Positions 44,648-54,643 of a stretch of 54,909 nt of DNA are shown one piece after another. The DNA is taken from assembly GCA_018262835.1 (NCBI GenBank), contig JADFDP010000007.1:1-54909 (forward strand), read 5' to 3'. The position numbers were made by a program, and so were the translations under genes. This stretch comes from Candidatus Aminicenantota bacterium (GTDB lineage: Bacteria > Acidobacteriota > Aminicenantia > UBA2199). Below the pieces are notes generated by a model. It was not told where the DNA came from. It did no database searches and worked only from the letters and a program-made list of their open reading frames with translations. Each line of letters begins with the position of its first letter. Position 1 is the first letter of the stretch.

Positions 44648-45469
44648 ATGAAGAAAAGTCTATTCCCTTTTTGGCCATCCTCCAAAAAATCAATGAAAGG
44701 ATCCTTGCACCCATATTGGGTCAGGGTATCTTCAGGTCCATTACATGGGCACGAGCTGTTTCTTGCTCCCCAGTCTCCAGCTTCCTGGAACAGGGAGATG
44801 ATGGAGGGTCGATACGATTCCTTTATTTACAGCGCGCTCATGGAATGGGGAAAGGCCGAAGCGAGCACCATTTGGGATGTCGGTGCCCATATCGGCTATC
44901 ATTCGCTTGCCTTCGCTTCATTGGTAGGGCCAGCGGGCCGCATCGTTGCCTTTGAACCCAATCCATTCAACAGTGAACGAATGCAAATGAATCTAAAAAG
45001 GAATCCTGAACTGGCACAGCGAATCTCCCTGCTCACCTGCGCCCTGGCGGATTCGGAAGGAGAAGCGGCATTCCAATTCAGCGCGGAAGTGGACAATGGA
45101 AAAAGTTCAGGCAGCCACTTGGACAAAGCCGTCCCTCCCGAAAATGCGAAGTCCTATCAATCCTTCAAGCATGGCCGGGTGCCATCCTTCACGGCAGACG
45201 CCTTGATCCAAAAAAGCCTCGCTCCAGCTCCTTCGGTGATCAAAATCGATGTGGAGGGCGCCGAATTCGCCGTTTTGAAAGGCGGTATGGAGCTCCTATC
45301 TTCAAAGAAACCGCTCTTGTTCATCGAGATTCATAATATCACCATGATGTTTAACGTGCAGCAATTTCTTCAGCAACAAGGATATGAATTGCGCATGTTC
45401 CAAACCGAACACGATTCGAATTCGCGAGGTTTTTTGGTCGCCGAACATCCGGATCGAAAAAAGGGCTGA
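44648..45469 (+). CDS. FkbM-family methyltransferase
   Basis: 273 aa from ATG 44648; an in-frame TTG at 44618 overlapping the previous stop would add ten residues. Motif I is IWDVGAHIGYHSL, then IVAFEPNPFNSERM, and the FkbM hallmark IKIDVEGAEFAVLKGG with the closing LLFIEIHN. Family members O-methylate sugars and other hydroxyls. It is AT-richer than the core genes. The next gene starts 13 bases after its stop. It probably methylates a residue of the exported glycan, recognised or capped together with the Wzt C-terminal domain. Confidence 0.86.
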   Translation: MKKSLFPFWPSSKKSMKGSLHPYWVRVSSGPLHGHELFLAPQSPASWNREMMEGRYDSFIYSALMEWGKAEASTIWDVGAHIGYHSLAFASLVGPAGRIVAFEPNPFNSERMQMNLKRNPELAQRISLLTCALADSEGEAAFQFSAEVDNGKSSGSHLDKAVPPENAKSYQSFKHGRVPSFTADALIQKSLAPAPSVIKIDVEGAEFAVLKGGMELLSSKKPLLFIEIHNITMMFNVQQFLQQQGYELRMFQTEHDSNSRGFLVAEHPDRKKG

Positions 45470-45482
45470 ACGGGCAGGCGCA

Positions 45483-46733
45483 TTGAACATCCTGCATGTA
45501 AGCAATACCGATCTGACGGGCGGCAGGTTCACGGGATATTATATGAACGGCGCCCTGGATCATGATGACCATGCCGCTATGGCAGTTTGGAACAGGTTGT
45601 CAGATCTGCCGCACTGCCACGGATTGCGCCCTCCCAAACCGAGCTTTCGCTGGTTATGGGCCAATGCCGCCAAACGTATGGACGCCCGACTCGGATTGGA
45701 GGGACTTACCGGCATGGGGGGGGGCTTGCTGGCCGGCAAATCCTATTTCCGCGATTCGGATATCATCCATTTGCAGCTAATTCAAAATGATGCATTTTTC
45801 AGCATATTGTCCTTGCCCCGGCTGGCCCGCCTGAAGCCCATTGTTTGGACCATCCATGACAATTGGCCATTTTCGGGAATGTGCATCTACTCATTCGAGT
45901 GTGACAAGTGGCTGACCGGTTGCAAGGGATACTGCCCCCATCCAAGGGGAAATTCCTTGTTTCGCCGCCATATACCTGCACTGCATTGGCGCATAAAGAA
46001 AAAGACATACGACCGCACCGATCTGAATCTGGTTGTCGCCTCAAAATGGACCTATGACCGGGTCAAAAAAAGTCCCTTGCTCCACCATCACCCGTGCCAT
46101 CTGATCCCTTTTGGAATCGATTTGCAGGCATTTAATCCCCGCTCAAAACAAGAATCGCGCCGGCGCCTCGGGCTGACTCCCGAACAAAAAATAATCGCTT
46201 TCCGAGGCATTAAATCAGGATCCGACCAGTACCTATATAAAGGCATGCGCTGGCTAAAGGAAGCATTGGATCTTATCGAAACGCGAAAACCCACCAGTTT
46301 ATTGATTTTACAGGATGGTTCCGAATTCTCCTGTCTTGAACCAAAATTCAAAGTGCACAATTTGGGCTGGCGCGACGGAGAGCAACTCGTAGATGCCTTG
46401 TGTGCCGCGGATCTATTCGTAATGCCATCAATACAAGAGTCATTCGGCCTGATGGCGGTCGAAGCGCTGGCCTGCGGAACTCCCGTAATCGTATGCGAAG
46501 GTACCGCCCTGCCGGAAGTGATCAAGGCACCACGCGGAGGATTGACCGTCCCAGCCAAGAACAGCGAAGCGCTGGCCGCGGCCATATCACAATTACTGGG
46601 CGATGAGAATATGCGAATGAAAATGGGGCAACAGGGCCGGCAGATCGCCGAAGAAGAATATTCTTTTCCATTGTATATAAAACGTCACTTGCAACTTTAT
46701 AAAAACGTCATTGAGCGTCACAAAAATCAATAG
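45483..46733 (+). CDS. GT4-family glycosyltransferase
   Basis: 416 aa from TTG 45483, which places the beta-strand NILHVSNTDLTGGRF right after the start; the longer frame overlaps the FkbM gene. GT-B fold: the N-terminal domain has TIHDNWPFSGMC and the cysteine-rich CDKWLTGCKGYC, as in WcaC-like transferases. The C-terminal nucleotide-sugar domain has IPFGIDLQAF, the acidic EX7E motif ESFGLMAVEALACGTPVI and LPEVI. Sugar donor unknown. It is part of the AT-richer block. Confidence 0.87.
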   Translation: MNILHVSNTDLTGGRFTGYYMNGALDHDDHAAMAVWNRLSDLPHCHGLRPPKPSFRWLWANAAKRMDARLGLEGLTGMGGGLLAGKSYFRDSDIIHLQLIQNDAFFSILSLPRLARLKPIVWTIHDNWPFSGMCIYSFECDKWLTGCKGYCPHPRGNSLFRRHIPALHWRIKKKTYDRTDLNLVVASKWTYDRVKKSPLLHHHPCHLIPFGIDLQAFNPRSKQESRRRLGLTPEQKIIAFRGIKSGSDQYLYKGMRWLKEALDLIETRKPTSLLILQDGSEFSCLEPKFKVHNLGWRDGEQLVDALCAADLFVMPSIQESFGLMAVEALACGTPVIVCEGTALPEVIKAPRGGLTVPAKNSEALAAAISQLLGDENMRMKMGQQGRQIAEEEYSFPLYIKRHLQLYKNVIERHKNQ

Positions 46734-46789
46734 GCTGAAAAAATCGCTGCTCGGCCAGCAACAAGGAAATTGAAAAACGAGATCTGAAC

Positions 46790-47773
46790 ATGATTAAAAT
46801 ACTTCTGCAACGAGTCAAAAAGATTATAGTGAAGTTGGCGGTGAATCCGTTGACGCCCTTTCTGGCTCCGATCATCGGCCATATGGCCAAAACCGGCGTG
46901 GGAACGGATGCTTGCCTCCGGAAAGGCTGCCTGCCAATCCCCGTGCACTTCTATTCGCCGGTACCCGACTTGGCGGATTTGGAACAGCGCAAGGTATGGA
47001 GCCGGCGCAGCGACATGGCCGGCATTGACTTTCGTCCCGACGAGCAGGTTGCCCTGCTCAATCGTTTGGGAGAGAAATACGGCCATGAATGCTCCTGGCC
47101 TGCAGATCGCTCCGGCGATCCCTACCAATTTTATTCCAACAATGGCAACTTCAGTTACGGCTGTGCGGCCGGCACCCATTGTCTTCTGCGGCATTTCAGG
47201 CCCCGTCGCGTCATTGAAATTGGATCCGGGAATTCGTCGCTGGTAATCGCTGCGGCTTTGCGCCGCAATGTCGAAGATTCCGTTTCGAGCGGCTCCGAGT
47301 ATACCATCATCGATCCCTATCCCCAACCCTTTTTTGAAAATCGCTTGCCGGGCCTCACGCGCCTGGTCAAACAGCGGGTGGAACTGCTCGAACTGGATTT
47401 TTTCAAACAACTTGATGAAAATGATGTGCTTTTCATTGATTCAGGCCACACGGTCCGCATCGGCGGCGACGTCAATTTCCTGATCCTGGAAGTGTTGCCC
47501 CGCTTGAGATCCGGTGTCATCGTCCACTTCCACGACATTGGCCTGCCATGGGAATATCCAAAAATATACGCCACCAATCCGCATTTTAGGATGCTTTGGA
47601 CCGAGGCATATCTGCTTCAGGCTTTCCTTTGCCTAAACAGCCAGTTCGAAGTTTTGCTGGCAATGGCCTATTTGACGGCTGACAAAAAAGAGGAGTTACT
47701 TGCTGCTTTCCCGCTCTATGACCCGGCCACTCATTTGTTGACCAGTGGAAGTTTTTGGATCCGTCGCAAATAA
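46790..47773 (+). CDS. Methyltransferase-like protein, paralogue of the C-terminal half of the fusion at 42783
   Basis: 327 aa. Motif I RVIEIGSGNSSLVIA lies near residue 140, then YTIIDPYPQPF, VLFIDSGH and the GVIVHFHDIGLPWEYP block. This last block and LWTEAYLLQAFLCLNSQFEVL parallel the second domain of the fusion gene almost throughout. The N-terminal 90 residues are specific, with a hydrophobic stretch near the start. It likely acts on the same glycan; the donor is presumed SAM. A weak GAGATC lies before the ATG. Confidence 0.76.
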   Translation: MIKILLQRVKKIIVKLAVNPLTPFLAPIIGHMAKTGVGTDACLRKGCLPIPVHFYSPVPDLADLEQRKVWSRRSDMAGIDFRPDEQVALLNRLGEKYGHECSWPADRSGDPYQFYSNNGNFSYGCAAGTHCLLRHFRPRRVIEIGSGNSSLVIAAALRRNVEDSVSSGSEYTIIDPYPQPFFENRLPGLTRLVKQRVELLELDFFKQLDENDVLFIDSGHTVRIGGDVNFLILEVLPRLRSGVIVHFHDIGLPWEYPKIYATNPHFRMLWTEAYLLQAFLCLNSQFEVLLAMAYLTADKKEELLAAFPLYDPATHLLTSGSFWIRRK

Positions 47774-47881
47774 ATAGTAAGAAATCTCTTTAAGATGAGC
47801 CTCTGGTTTTGGGCGCAACCGGCATGCCCGGTCATTATTTGAGGGTTGTTTAAATCGGTCTGAGCAGCATATCCGCCTGAA

Positions 47882-47887
47882 TATAAT
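47882..47887 (+). promoter_or_regulatory. -10 element before the GT2 gene
   Basis: TATAAT followed by ten bases and the ATG at 47898; a transcript would start about four bases before the codon. No -35 or ribosome binding site is recognised. Confidence 0.35.
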
Positions 47888-47897
47888 AATACCCGTC

Positions 47898-48881
47898 ATG
47901 CCACCACTTGTTTCGATCGTCATCCCGGTTTACAACGGCGCCAACTATATGCGGGAAGCCATCGACAGCGCCTTGGCCCAGACCTATCCCCGCATCGAGG
48001 TGCTGGTCGTCAATGACGGCTCCAGCGACAACGGCGAGACCGAGAGGATCGCCAAGGACTACGGGGAGCGCATCCGCTATTTCTCAAAGGAGAACGGCGG
48101 AGTGGCCAGCGCCGTCAATCGCGGCATCCGGGAGATGAAAGGCGCGTACTTCGCCTGGCTGAGCCATGACGACATATTCCTGGCGGCGAAGACCGCCCGG
48201 CAGGTCGAGTTCCTGCAGCGGAATCCCGGTTTTGGCGCTTGCTATACCGACTACCTGCAGATCGACGCGCAGGGAAAAAGGATAAGAGAAATCACGACCC
48301 CGTGGCTGCCCCGGGAAAAAGCATTGAAGGCATTGTTCGGCCGGCAGTACATCAACGGCTCCACCATGGTGGTCCGGCGGGACTGCTTCGACCGGGTCGG
48401 CCTGTTCGCCGAACATCTGCGCTATACCCAGGACATGGAGATGTGGTTCCGCCTGCTGCTGCATTTTGAAATCGGCCGGGTTGCCCAAGCGCTGGCCGGT
48501 CAGAGGGTCCACCCGGAACAGGGCAGCCGCGAAACCCAGCCCCATCAGGAAGAAGCCCGGCAGGTTTTGGACCGCCTGTTCGCCGACCTCGGCAGCAAAG
48601 GCATGCTGGCCGCTGCGGCCGTTCCGGCCGGCAGCGCCGAGGAGCGTGCGCGCCGCCATATCTGGTACGGGCGAGCCCTCAGCCGGGGCCGCGGCTGGGT
48701 TGTCCAGGGCGGCGAGGAACTGAAAAAAGCGCTGGCCTGCTGGCCGGCCTGGCGCAACCCGGCCCGCTTCCACCTGCTGGTCAACAGACTGTTGCCCTTG
48801 TTTCGCCGCTGGCAGCGGCTGCGAGTCCGGACGGTCCACCGGATCATGACGGGATGGCGCTCCCTGGCCGGCAAAAAATGA
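47898..48881 (+). CDS. GT2-family glycosyltransferase
   Basis: 327 aa. GT-A fold: VSIVIPVYNGANYMREAI at the N-terminus, VVNDGSSDN (the first aspartate motif), ENGGVASAVNRGI, and LSHDDIF as the DxD-type motif. The NGSTMVVRRDCFDRVGLF segment and W/QDMEMWFRL fit the acceptor-side region. A basic, helical C-terminus of about 90 residues suggests membrane association. The next gene overlaps by ATGA, marking the start of a tightly packed operon. Confidence 0.9.
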   Translation: MPPLVSIVIPVYNGANYMREAIDSALAQTYPRIEVLVVNDGSSDNGETERIAKDYGERIRYFSKENGGVASAVNRGIREMKGAYFAWLSHDDIFLAAKTARQVEFLQRNPGFGACYTDYLQIDAQGKRIREITTPWLPREKALKALFGRQYINGSTMVVRRDCFDRVGLFAEHLRYTQDMEMWFRLLLHFEIGRVAQALAGQRVHPEQGSRETQPHQEEARQVLDRLFADLGSKGMLAAAAVPAGSAEERARRHIWYGRALSRGRGWVVQGGEELKKALACWPAWRNPARFHLLVNRLLPLFRRWQRLRVRTVHRIMTGWRSLAGKK

Positions 48882-50113
48882 AAATTTTGCTCATTCCTTC
48901 CTGGTATCCCCGGCCCGGCAATCCCTTGTCGGGGATTTTTCTCAAGGAACAGGCCGTCAGCATCGGCCGGGTGCGGCCGGGCTGGAAAATAGCCGTCGCC
49001 GTCTGGGGACAGCGGCGCCATACCTTGTCGCTGCGCAACCCTTTTAAAACCCTGGCCGTGCTGGCCGATTTCCTGCAAGCCCAAATCGGAAATAAAAAAC
49101 GATTCCTTCTTCCCAATGTCTGCGAGTATCACCAGCCGACCCTTGAATGGAGCAAGCGCTGGAAGCAAGGCAATATTGCGGGCATGGTTCGCGCCTGCCG
49201 CAAGATCCTGGGACGGGTCGACCGGGATTGGGGCGAACCGGACCTGATCCACGCCCATGTCGCATTCCCCGGCGGCTGGATCGCCATGAAGCTGAGCCAA
49301 GCGACATCCGTCCCTTTTTTGATCACCGAGCATATGGGCGACTTCCCTTTTATTGAATTCAGGAACAGCGACGGCACCATCAAAGAGGCCATCCGCGAAC
49401 CTTGGCACTGCGCCCGCGCCGTCGTCGCGGTCAGCCCGGCCCAGGCCGAGCGGATCGTCAGCAAGGGATTCCCCCGGCCCCTTATCATTCCCAACATGGT
49501 CGACGAGGATTTTTTCAATTTTAATGCCAGGGGGAAAATGGTTGGCCAAAGATTCGTTTTTTTTTCGCTGGCCGCCCTCCGCACCGCCAAAGGCATCCGC
49601 GACCTCCTGCAGGCGGCGGTCCTCTTCCTTTCCGGGCTTGACGATGCCGGAAAAAACAGGGTCGAGTTCCGCATCGGCGGGGGCGGTGAGGAAGCCGTGA
49701 GCCTGAAAGCTTTGGCCAGGGAGCTGAAAATTCATCCCTGGCTGCGCTGGCTGGGCCCGTTGAGCAGAACCCGGGCGCTGGAGATGTTTCACGATTGCGA
49801 TTGCTTTGTCCTGCCCAGTCATTTGGAATCCTTCGGCCTGGCGCTGCTGGAGGCGCTCGCCTGCGGCAAACCGGTCATTGCCACGCGCTGCGGCGGGCCC
49901 GAGTCCATGGTCACTCCGGAAAACGGGATGCTGGTCGGCAGGCAAAACCCGCCCGAACTCGCCCGGGCCATGACCGAGATGTTCCGCAGCGCCAGGGAAT
50001 ATGACGGTCCACTGATCCGGCGGCAAGCCCTGGCGAAGTTTTCCAAAACGGTCGTCACCAGCCGGATCGAAACCGTTTACCGCGAGGTCGCGGGAAAAGA
50101 ACCGGCACCCTAA
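48878..50113 (+). CDS. GT4-family glycosyltransferase
   Basis: 411 aa from ATG 48878, overlapping the GT2 stop by ATGA. The N-terminal domain starts MKILLIPSWYPRPGNPLSGIF, with DLIHAHVAFPGGW and ITEHMGDFPF. The C-terminal domain has the ESFGLALLEALACGKPVIAT motif and GGPESMV. The layout follows retaining GT4 enzymes using nucleotide sugars; the sugar is unknown. Confidence 0.89.
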   Translation: MKILLIPSWYPRPGNPLSGIFLKEQAVSIGRVRPGWKIAVAVWGQRRHTLSLRNPFKTLAVLADFLQAQIGNKKRFLLPNVCEYHQPTLEWSKRWKQGNIAGMVRACRKILGRVDRDWGEPDLIHAHVAFPGGWIAMKLSQATSVPFLITEHMGDFPFIEFRNSDGTIKEAIREPWHCARAVVAVSPAQAERIVSKGFPRPLIIPNMVDEDFFNFNARGKMVGQRFVFFSLAALRTAKGIRDLLQAAVLFLSGLDDAGKNRVEFRIGGGGEEAVSLKALARELKIHPWLRWLGPLSRTRALEMFHDCDCFVLPSHLESFGLALLEALACGKPVIATRCGGPESMVTPENGMLVGRQNPPELARAMTEMFRSAREYDGPLIRRQALAKFSKTVVTSRIETVYREVAGKEPAP

Positions 50114-51294
50114 TGGCAGCCTCACCCACCGCACCGCAAAAAATCCTGGTCATCGGCTTCTCCCACCTGCACCGGGACGCGCGCATTTGCCGGCAGATCC
50201 GGTTCATCAAGGACCGTTATCGCGTCTGGGCCGCAGGCTTTAGCGACCCGCTTATGGCCGGCGTCACGCATATCCCGCTGCCTGAACCGCCATCCACGGC
50301 TTGGCGGCAAAAGGCGGTCCATCTCTTCAAGTTGAAAACCCGCCAGTTTGACCGCTACTACCGGGAGCGCTACGGACCATTGAAAGATATTCTCGCCGCC
50401 GGCCGCTATGACATCGTGATCGCCAACGAGATCGAATCCCTGCCCATCGCTTGCGCCATCGCCGGGGAACAAGGGGCGAAAGTCGTCTTCGACGCCCACG
50501 AATATGCCCCGCGCGAATTCGAGGACAGTTGCAAATGGCGGTTTCTTTACATGGCTTTCAGAAATCATTTATGCCGGCGATATCTGCCGCAATGCCACGC
50601 CGTCACCACGGTCTGCGACGGCATTGCCGCAGAATACCGAAAAACATTCAACATCTCCTGCCATGTGATCACCAACGCGGCCGGCTATCAGGACCTCAGG
50701 CCTTCACCTGTCGCGGCGGACAAGATACGCCTGGTCCACCACGGCATCGCCATCCCCCAGCGCCGAATCGAGGTGATGCTCGACGTCATGAAGCACCTGG
50801 ACGCCAGATTTACCCTGGATCTTTATCTCGTCCCCAGCGACCCGGGCTATCAAAATAAATTGGCCAGAAAAATCGGCCGGAACCGGGCCATACGCCTGCA
50901 CCCGCCCCTGGCCATGGCGAGCCTCCCGCAGGTTTTGAACGGCTTCGACGTGGGCATCGACATCATCCAGCCGACCAGCTTCAACCACCGCCACAGCCTG
51001 CCCAACAAATTCTTCACCTTTGTCCAGGCGCGCCTGGCCATTGCCATCGGGCCGTCGGTGGAAATGGCCGTTATTTTGAAAAAGCACGACCTGGGCATCA
51101 TCGCCCGGGATTTTTCGGCGAAAACGATGGCCGCTGCCCTGCGAAATTTGAACCGGGAAAAAATCAGCCGCTGCAAGAACCAGGCGCATTTGGCCGCAGC
51201 CGAACTGTCGTCTTCAGCCAACAAGGTCAAATTTCTGGACCTACTTGCCCAACTCCACGATCCCGGCGCCCCGGCCGAGCCTGGTGAAAAATGA
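50113..51294 (+). CDS. Glycosyltransferase, GT-B fold
   Basis: 393 aa; its ATG overlaps the previous stop by one base (TAATG). It begins ILVIGFSHLHRDARICRQIRF; the VVFDAHEYAPREFED motif is typical of this GT4-like group. The C-terminal domain contains LVHHGIAIPQRRIEVML and SLPNKFFTFVQARLAIAIGP in place of the usual EX7E region. Role: extension of the glycan; donor unknown. Followed by a 66-base gap to asnB. Confidence 0.8.
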   Translation: MAASPTAPQKILVIGFSHLHRDARICRQIRFIKDRYRVWAAGFSDPLMAGVTHIPLPEPPSTAWRQKAVHLFKLKTRQFDRYYRERYGPLKDILAAGRYDIVIANEIESLPIACAIAGEQGAKVVFDAHEYAPREFEDSCKWRFLYMAFRNHLCRRYLPQCHAVTTVCDGIAAEYRKTFNISCHVITNAAGYQDLRPSPVAADKIRLVHHGIAIPQRRIEVMLDVMKHLDARFTLDLYLVPSDPGYQNKLARKIGRNRAIRLHPPLAMASLPQVLNGFDVGIDIIQPTSFNHRHSLPNKFFTFVQARLAIAIGPSVEMAVILKKHDLGIIARDFSAKTMAAALRNLNREKISRCKNQAHLAAAELSSSANKVKFLDLLAQLHDPGAPAEPGEK

Positions 51295-51360
51295 TGGAAA
51301 TGCCTTGCGTCGGCAGATCACGCTTCACCACTTTCACGGGCCGCCGGCGCGGCTGACACC

Positions 51361-53334
51361 ATGTGCGGCATCACCGGGGTTCTAAGTATCCACCAAAGCT
51401 TGCCGGCTTTCCATATCCAGCGCGCCACCCGGATCCTGCGTCATCGCGGTCCGGACGATGAAGGTTACCTGGGCATCCACCCGGCATCCGGCACCGCCGT
51501 CCCCTTCGGCGGACCCGACAGCCGCGTGGAGCTGCCTGACGTCGCCAGTGCGGAGTTTTCGGCCAGAATATGGCTCGGGCATCGCCGCCTGGCCATCATC
51601 GACACCAGCGCCGCCGGCCACCAGCCCATGGCCTCAGCCGACGGAAAAAAATGGCTGGTTTACAACGGAGAAATCTATAATTACCGCGAATTGAGGCAGG
51701 AACTGGGGCAAGCGGGCTGCGTTTTTTCCAGCCGGACCGACAGCGAGGTCATACTGGCCGCCTATGAGAAGTGGGGCGAGGGATGCCTGCAACGCTTCAA
51801 CGGCATGTGGGCGCTGGCCATCCTGGACATGGAGAGGAAATGCCTATTCCTGGCCCGCGACCGCATGGGGATCAAACCCCTGTATTTTTTCCGCGACAAG
51901 GATTATTTCGTTTTTGCCTCGGAAATCAAGTCCATTCTCACCTATCCTTTCGTGGCGAAAAAAATCAACCGGGAAGTGGTTTTCGACTATCTGGCCCTGG
52001 GCTACGAGGACAGGGAAGACGAAACGGCCTTTAAAAACATCTACGAATTGCCGCCGGCGCAGCACATGACCCTGCGGCTCGGTGATCACCGCTGCGACCT
52101 CAAGAAATATTACGAATTGGACTTCCAGGCGGAGCCCAGGCCATTGGAGCCGGGCAAACTCCCTGAATACAGCCGGGACCTGCTGGAGCTGCTCGTGCGC
52201 TCCATTCGTCTGAGGCTGCACAGCGACGTCCCGCTGGGGTCCTGTCTCAGCGGCGGCATCGACAGCTCGGCCATTGTTTGCCTCGTCAGCGGCATTCTGC
52301 GGGAATCCCCGGTTGCCGCCGTCGGAGACCGGCAAAAGGTTTTCACGGCTTGCTTCCCGGGACAGGCCATCGATGAATCCGGCTATGCCAAGATCGTCGC
52401 GGCAAAAGCCGGTGCCGCCTGGCATCCGGTGGTTCCTCAGGCCGGGGAAATGGCCCACGATCTCGCTGATTTGGTTTATTGCCAGGAACTTCCTTTCGGA
52501 TCGACGAGCATTTACGCCCAATACCGCATCATGAAGGCGGTGCGGCAGGAAGGGATAAAGGTTTTGCTTGACGGACAGGGCGGGGACGAACTGTTCGGCG
52601 GCTACAGGCAATTTTTCCCCCCCTACTACCACGAACTGCTCACTCATTTCCTGTGGCACGAACTGGGAATGAACGTGCGCGGCATCGCCCATTCACCGTT
52701 CGGCGCATCCTACCTGCTGAAAGGCGTTTTCAAGAATATCGCCAAAAAAATCACTCCGGCCGCGATCAAAAATTTCGCCCGCAAAAAAATCGCCGAAAAA
52801 AATGGCTTGCTGAACGAGGAATTCAGCCGCGCTTGCCAACACCGGTACCAGCGGGGGATCGAATTTGAGTTTTTTTCCCTCAATGAAATGCTCGGCAGCT
52901 ACATGACCGGCTTCCACCTCAAATCGCTGCTGCGCTATGAAGACCGCAACTCCATGCGCTTCGCCATCGAGTCGCGGACCCCTTTTGCCGACGACAATGA
53001 CCTGATCGCTTTCATGTTTCAAATCCCGGCGGCTTATAAAATCCACCAGGGCTGGAGCAAGTTTTTGCTGCGCCGCACCCTGGCCGGCTCCGTTCCCGAG
53101 CCCGTGCTCTGGCGCCGGGACAAGATCGCCTTCGCCACGCCGGAGGCGTCATGGCTGCGCCAAATAAAAAATGAACTGCGCTTTTATGCTTCCGGCCCAT
53201 ACCAGGATTTTATCGACATCAAAAAACTCGCTGAAAACTGGGACTCCCTGTTTTGCGCCTTGCCCGACTCCGGATTTTCCCAGTTGTGGCGGGTCATCAA
53301 TTTTCTGATCTGGGCCAAAACATTCGACCTCTGA
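51361..53334 (+). CDS. asnB: Asparagine synthase (glutamine-hydrolysing)-like amidotransferase
   Basis: 657 aa. The N-terminal class II glutaminase has catalytic Cys2 (MCGITGVLS) with RHRGPDDEG, GHRRLAIID and YNGEIYNY. The synthetase domain has the PP-loop SGGIDSSAI at 297-304 and GQGGDELFGGY. Within polysaccharide loci such proteins often amidate uronic acids or other carboxyl groups of the glycan rather than making free asparagine. With a diacetamido-uronate pathway implied upstream, sugar-uronate amidation is plausible but not shown. Confidence 0.9.
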   Translation: MCGITGVLSIHQSLPAFHIQRATRILRHRGPDDEGYLGIHPASGTAVPFGGPDSRVELPDVASAEFSARIWLGHRRLAIIDTSAAGHQPMASADGKKWLVYNGEIYNYRELRQELGQAGCVFSSRTDSEVILAAYEKWGEGCLQRFNGMWALAILDMERKCLFLARDRMGIKPLYFFRDKDYFVFASEIKSILTYPFVAKKINREVVFDYLALGYEDREDETAFKNIYELPPAQHMTLRLGDHRCDLKKYYELDFQAEPRPLEPGKLPEYSRDLLELLVRSIRLRLHSDVPLGSCLSGGIDSSAIVCLVSGILRESPVAAVGDRQKVFTACFPGQAIDESGYAKIVAAKAGAAWHPVVPQAGEMAHDLADLVYCQELPFGSTSIYAQYRIMKAVRQEGIKVLLDGQGGDELFGGYRQFFPPYYHELLTHFLWHELGMNVRGIAHSPFGASYLLKGVFKNIAKKITPAAIKNFARKKIAEKNGLLNEEFSRACQHRYQRGIEFEFFSLNEMLGSYMTGFHLKSLLRYEDRNSMRFAIESRTPFADDNDLIAFMFQIPAAYKIHQGWSKFLLRRTLAGSVPEPVLWRRDKIAFATPEASWLRQIKNELRFYASGPYQDFIDIKKLAENWDSLFCALPDSGFSQLWRVINFLIWAKTFDL

Positions 53335-53342
53335 AGACACCG

Positions 53343-54593
53343 ATGAAAATCCTGCTGATCGCCTACTACTTCCCGCCGCTGCCCGGCCCGGGTGCGCTGC
53401 GGCCGGACCGGATGGCCAAATATTTGCGAAGCTGCGGGCATGATGTCTTCATTCTCACCCAGGCGGACCGCGCGCCGAAAAACGAGGAAGCGGCGATCCG
53501 CCGTGTCCTTGATATCGGCCACAATTGCGCCCGCCGCGGCTGGCGCGGAATTCAATGGCTGGCCCTGCGGCTCGCGGTGGAAGCCATGAACCGCGCTGGG
53601 ATCTATGCCTCGATCTATTCTTTCTGGAAGCGGGCCGTGCTGAAGCGGGAGGAAGCGATCATGGCGGACGCACGCCCGCAAGCGATCATCGCCACCTATC
53701 CTCCAATCGAAACCCTGGAAATCGGCTGCCGCCTTTCCCGGAAATACAAGCTGCCCCTGATCGCCGATTTCCGCGACGGCCTGCTTTTCGAAGCCATTGA
53801 GAGCAAAAATTTGCGCCGCCTGGCCAGCGTGCGCAGGGCCTATGCCGCAATCGAGCGGCAAGTCGCCAGGGAAGCGGCCGCGCTGACCACGGTTTCGGAA
53901 CCGCTCAGCCGGTATTTTCGTGAAACCTATGGCCTGTCCTGCGTGGCGACCGTGCCCAACGGCTTCGATCCCGACGAAACGCGGCTGCGGCTTCCGGACA
54001 TCGATCTCGAGCCGGGATGCTTTCACATCGTTCACAGCGGCCGCTTTGCCCTTTCCGACGCGAACTGCGACATCACCCCATTGGTCCGGGCATTGTCTTC
54101 CCTGCTCGACGGCCGGCCGGAGCTGAGGCGAACCCTCAGGCTGCACCTGCTCGGCGAACTGGACCGCAGGGAAAAAAGAATGCTGTCCGGCCTGATCCGG
54201 CGCGGAGTGGTTCGCAGGCATGGATCGGTCAGCCGCCCCCTGGCCCTGGCCTTCCAGCGCCGCGCCGGCCTGCTGCTCCTGGTCACCTCGCCCGATCGCC
54301 GCAGCGTGGCCACGGCCAAGATCTTCGAATACCTGCAGGCGCGCCGACCCATCCTGGCCCTGACCGGCCGCACTTTCGCTGCCGAGATAATCGAGAAAAC
54401 CCGCTGCGGCTGGGTGGTGCCGCCGCAGGCCGAAAAGGAGATCCGCGATGTTCTGGAACGCCTGATCGACGATCCGGAAAGGGATCGGAAAGCGGATCTC
54501 TCTTTGGCGGCCATCGCCGCTTATTCGTTCCCGACCGGCCTGGCCCGATTGAACGAACTGTTGGGCGCGCTCCAGAGTCAAAAAAACGAATAA
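53343..54593 (+). CDS. GT4-family glycosyltransferase
   Basis: 416 aa from ATG 53343, eight bases after the asnB stop; the longer frame upstream is inside asnB. MKILLIAYYFPPLPGPGALRPDRMAKYLRS is the common N-terminus of this group. It then has PLIADFRDG, VPNGFDPDE and, near the C-terminus, ATAKIFEYLQARRPILALTG in place of the EX7E motif. The GT-B fold is clear; donor and acceptor are unknown. It is the last forward gene in the cluster. Confidence 0.86.
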   Translation: MKILLIAYYFPPLPGPGALRPDRMAKYLRSCGHDVFILTQADRAPKNEEAAIRRVLDIGHNCARRGWRGIQWLALRLAVEAMNRAGIYASIYSFWKRAVLKREEAIMADARPQAIIATYPPIETLEIGCRLSRKYKLPLIADFRDGLLFEAIESKNLRRLASVRRAYAAIERQVAREAAALTTVSEPLSRYFRETYGLSCVATVPNGFDPDETRLRLPDIDLEPGCFHIVHSGRFALSDANCDITPLVRALSSLLDGRPELRRTLRLHLLGELDRREKRMLSGLIRRGVVRRHGSVSRPLALAFQRRAGLLLLVTSPDRRSVATAKIFEYLQARRPILALTGRTFAAEIIEKTRCGWVVPPQAEKEIRDVLERLIDDPERDRKADLSLAAIAAYSFPTGLARLNELLGALQSQKNE

Positions 54594-54643
54594 GATCCTG
54601 CGGCCCGGCCAAAAGCAAGCGCTTTTTTGCGTGGCAGGCCGAT

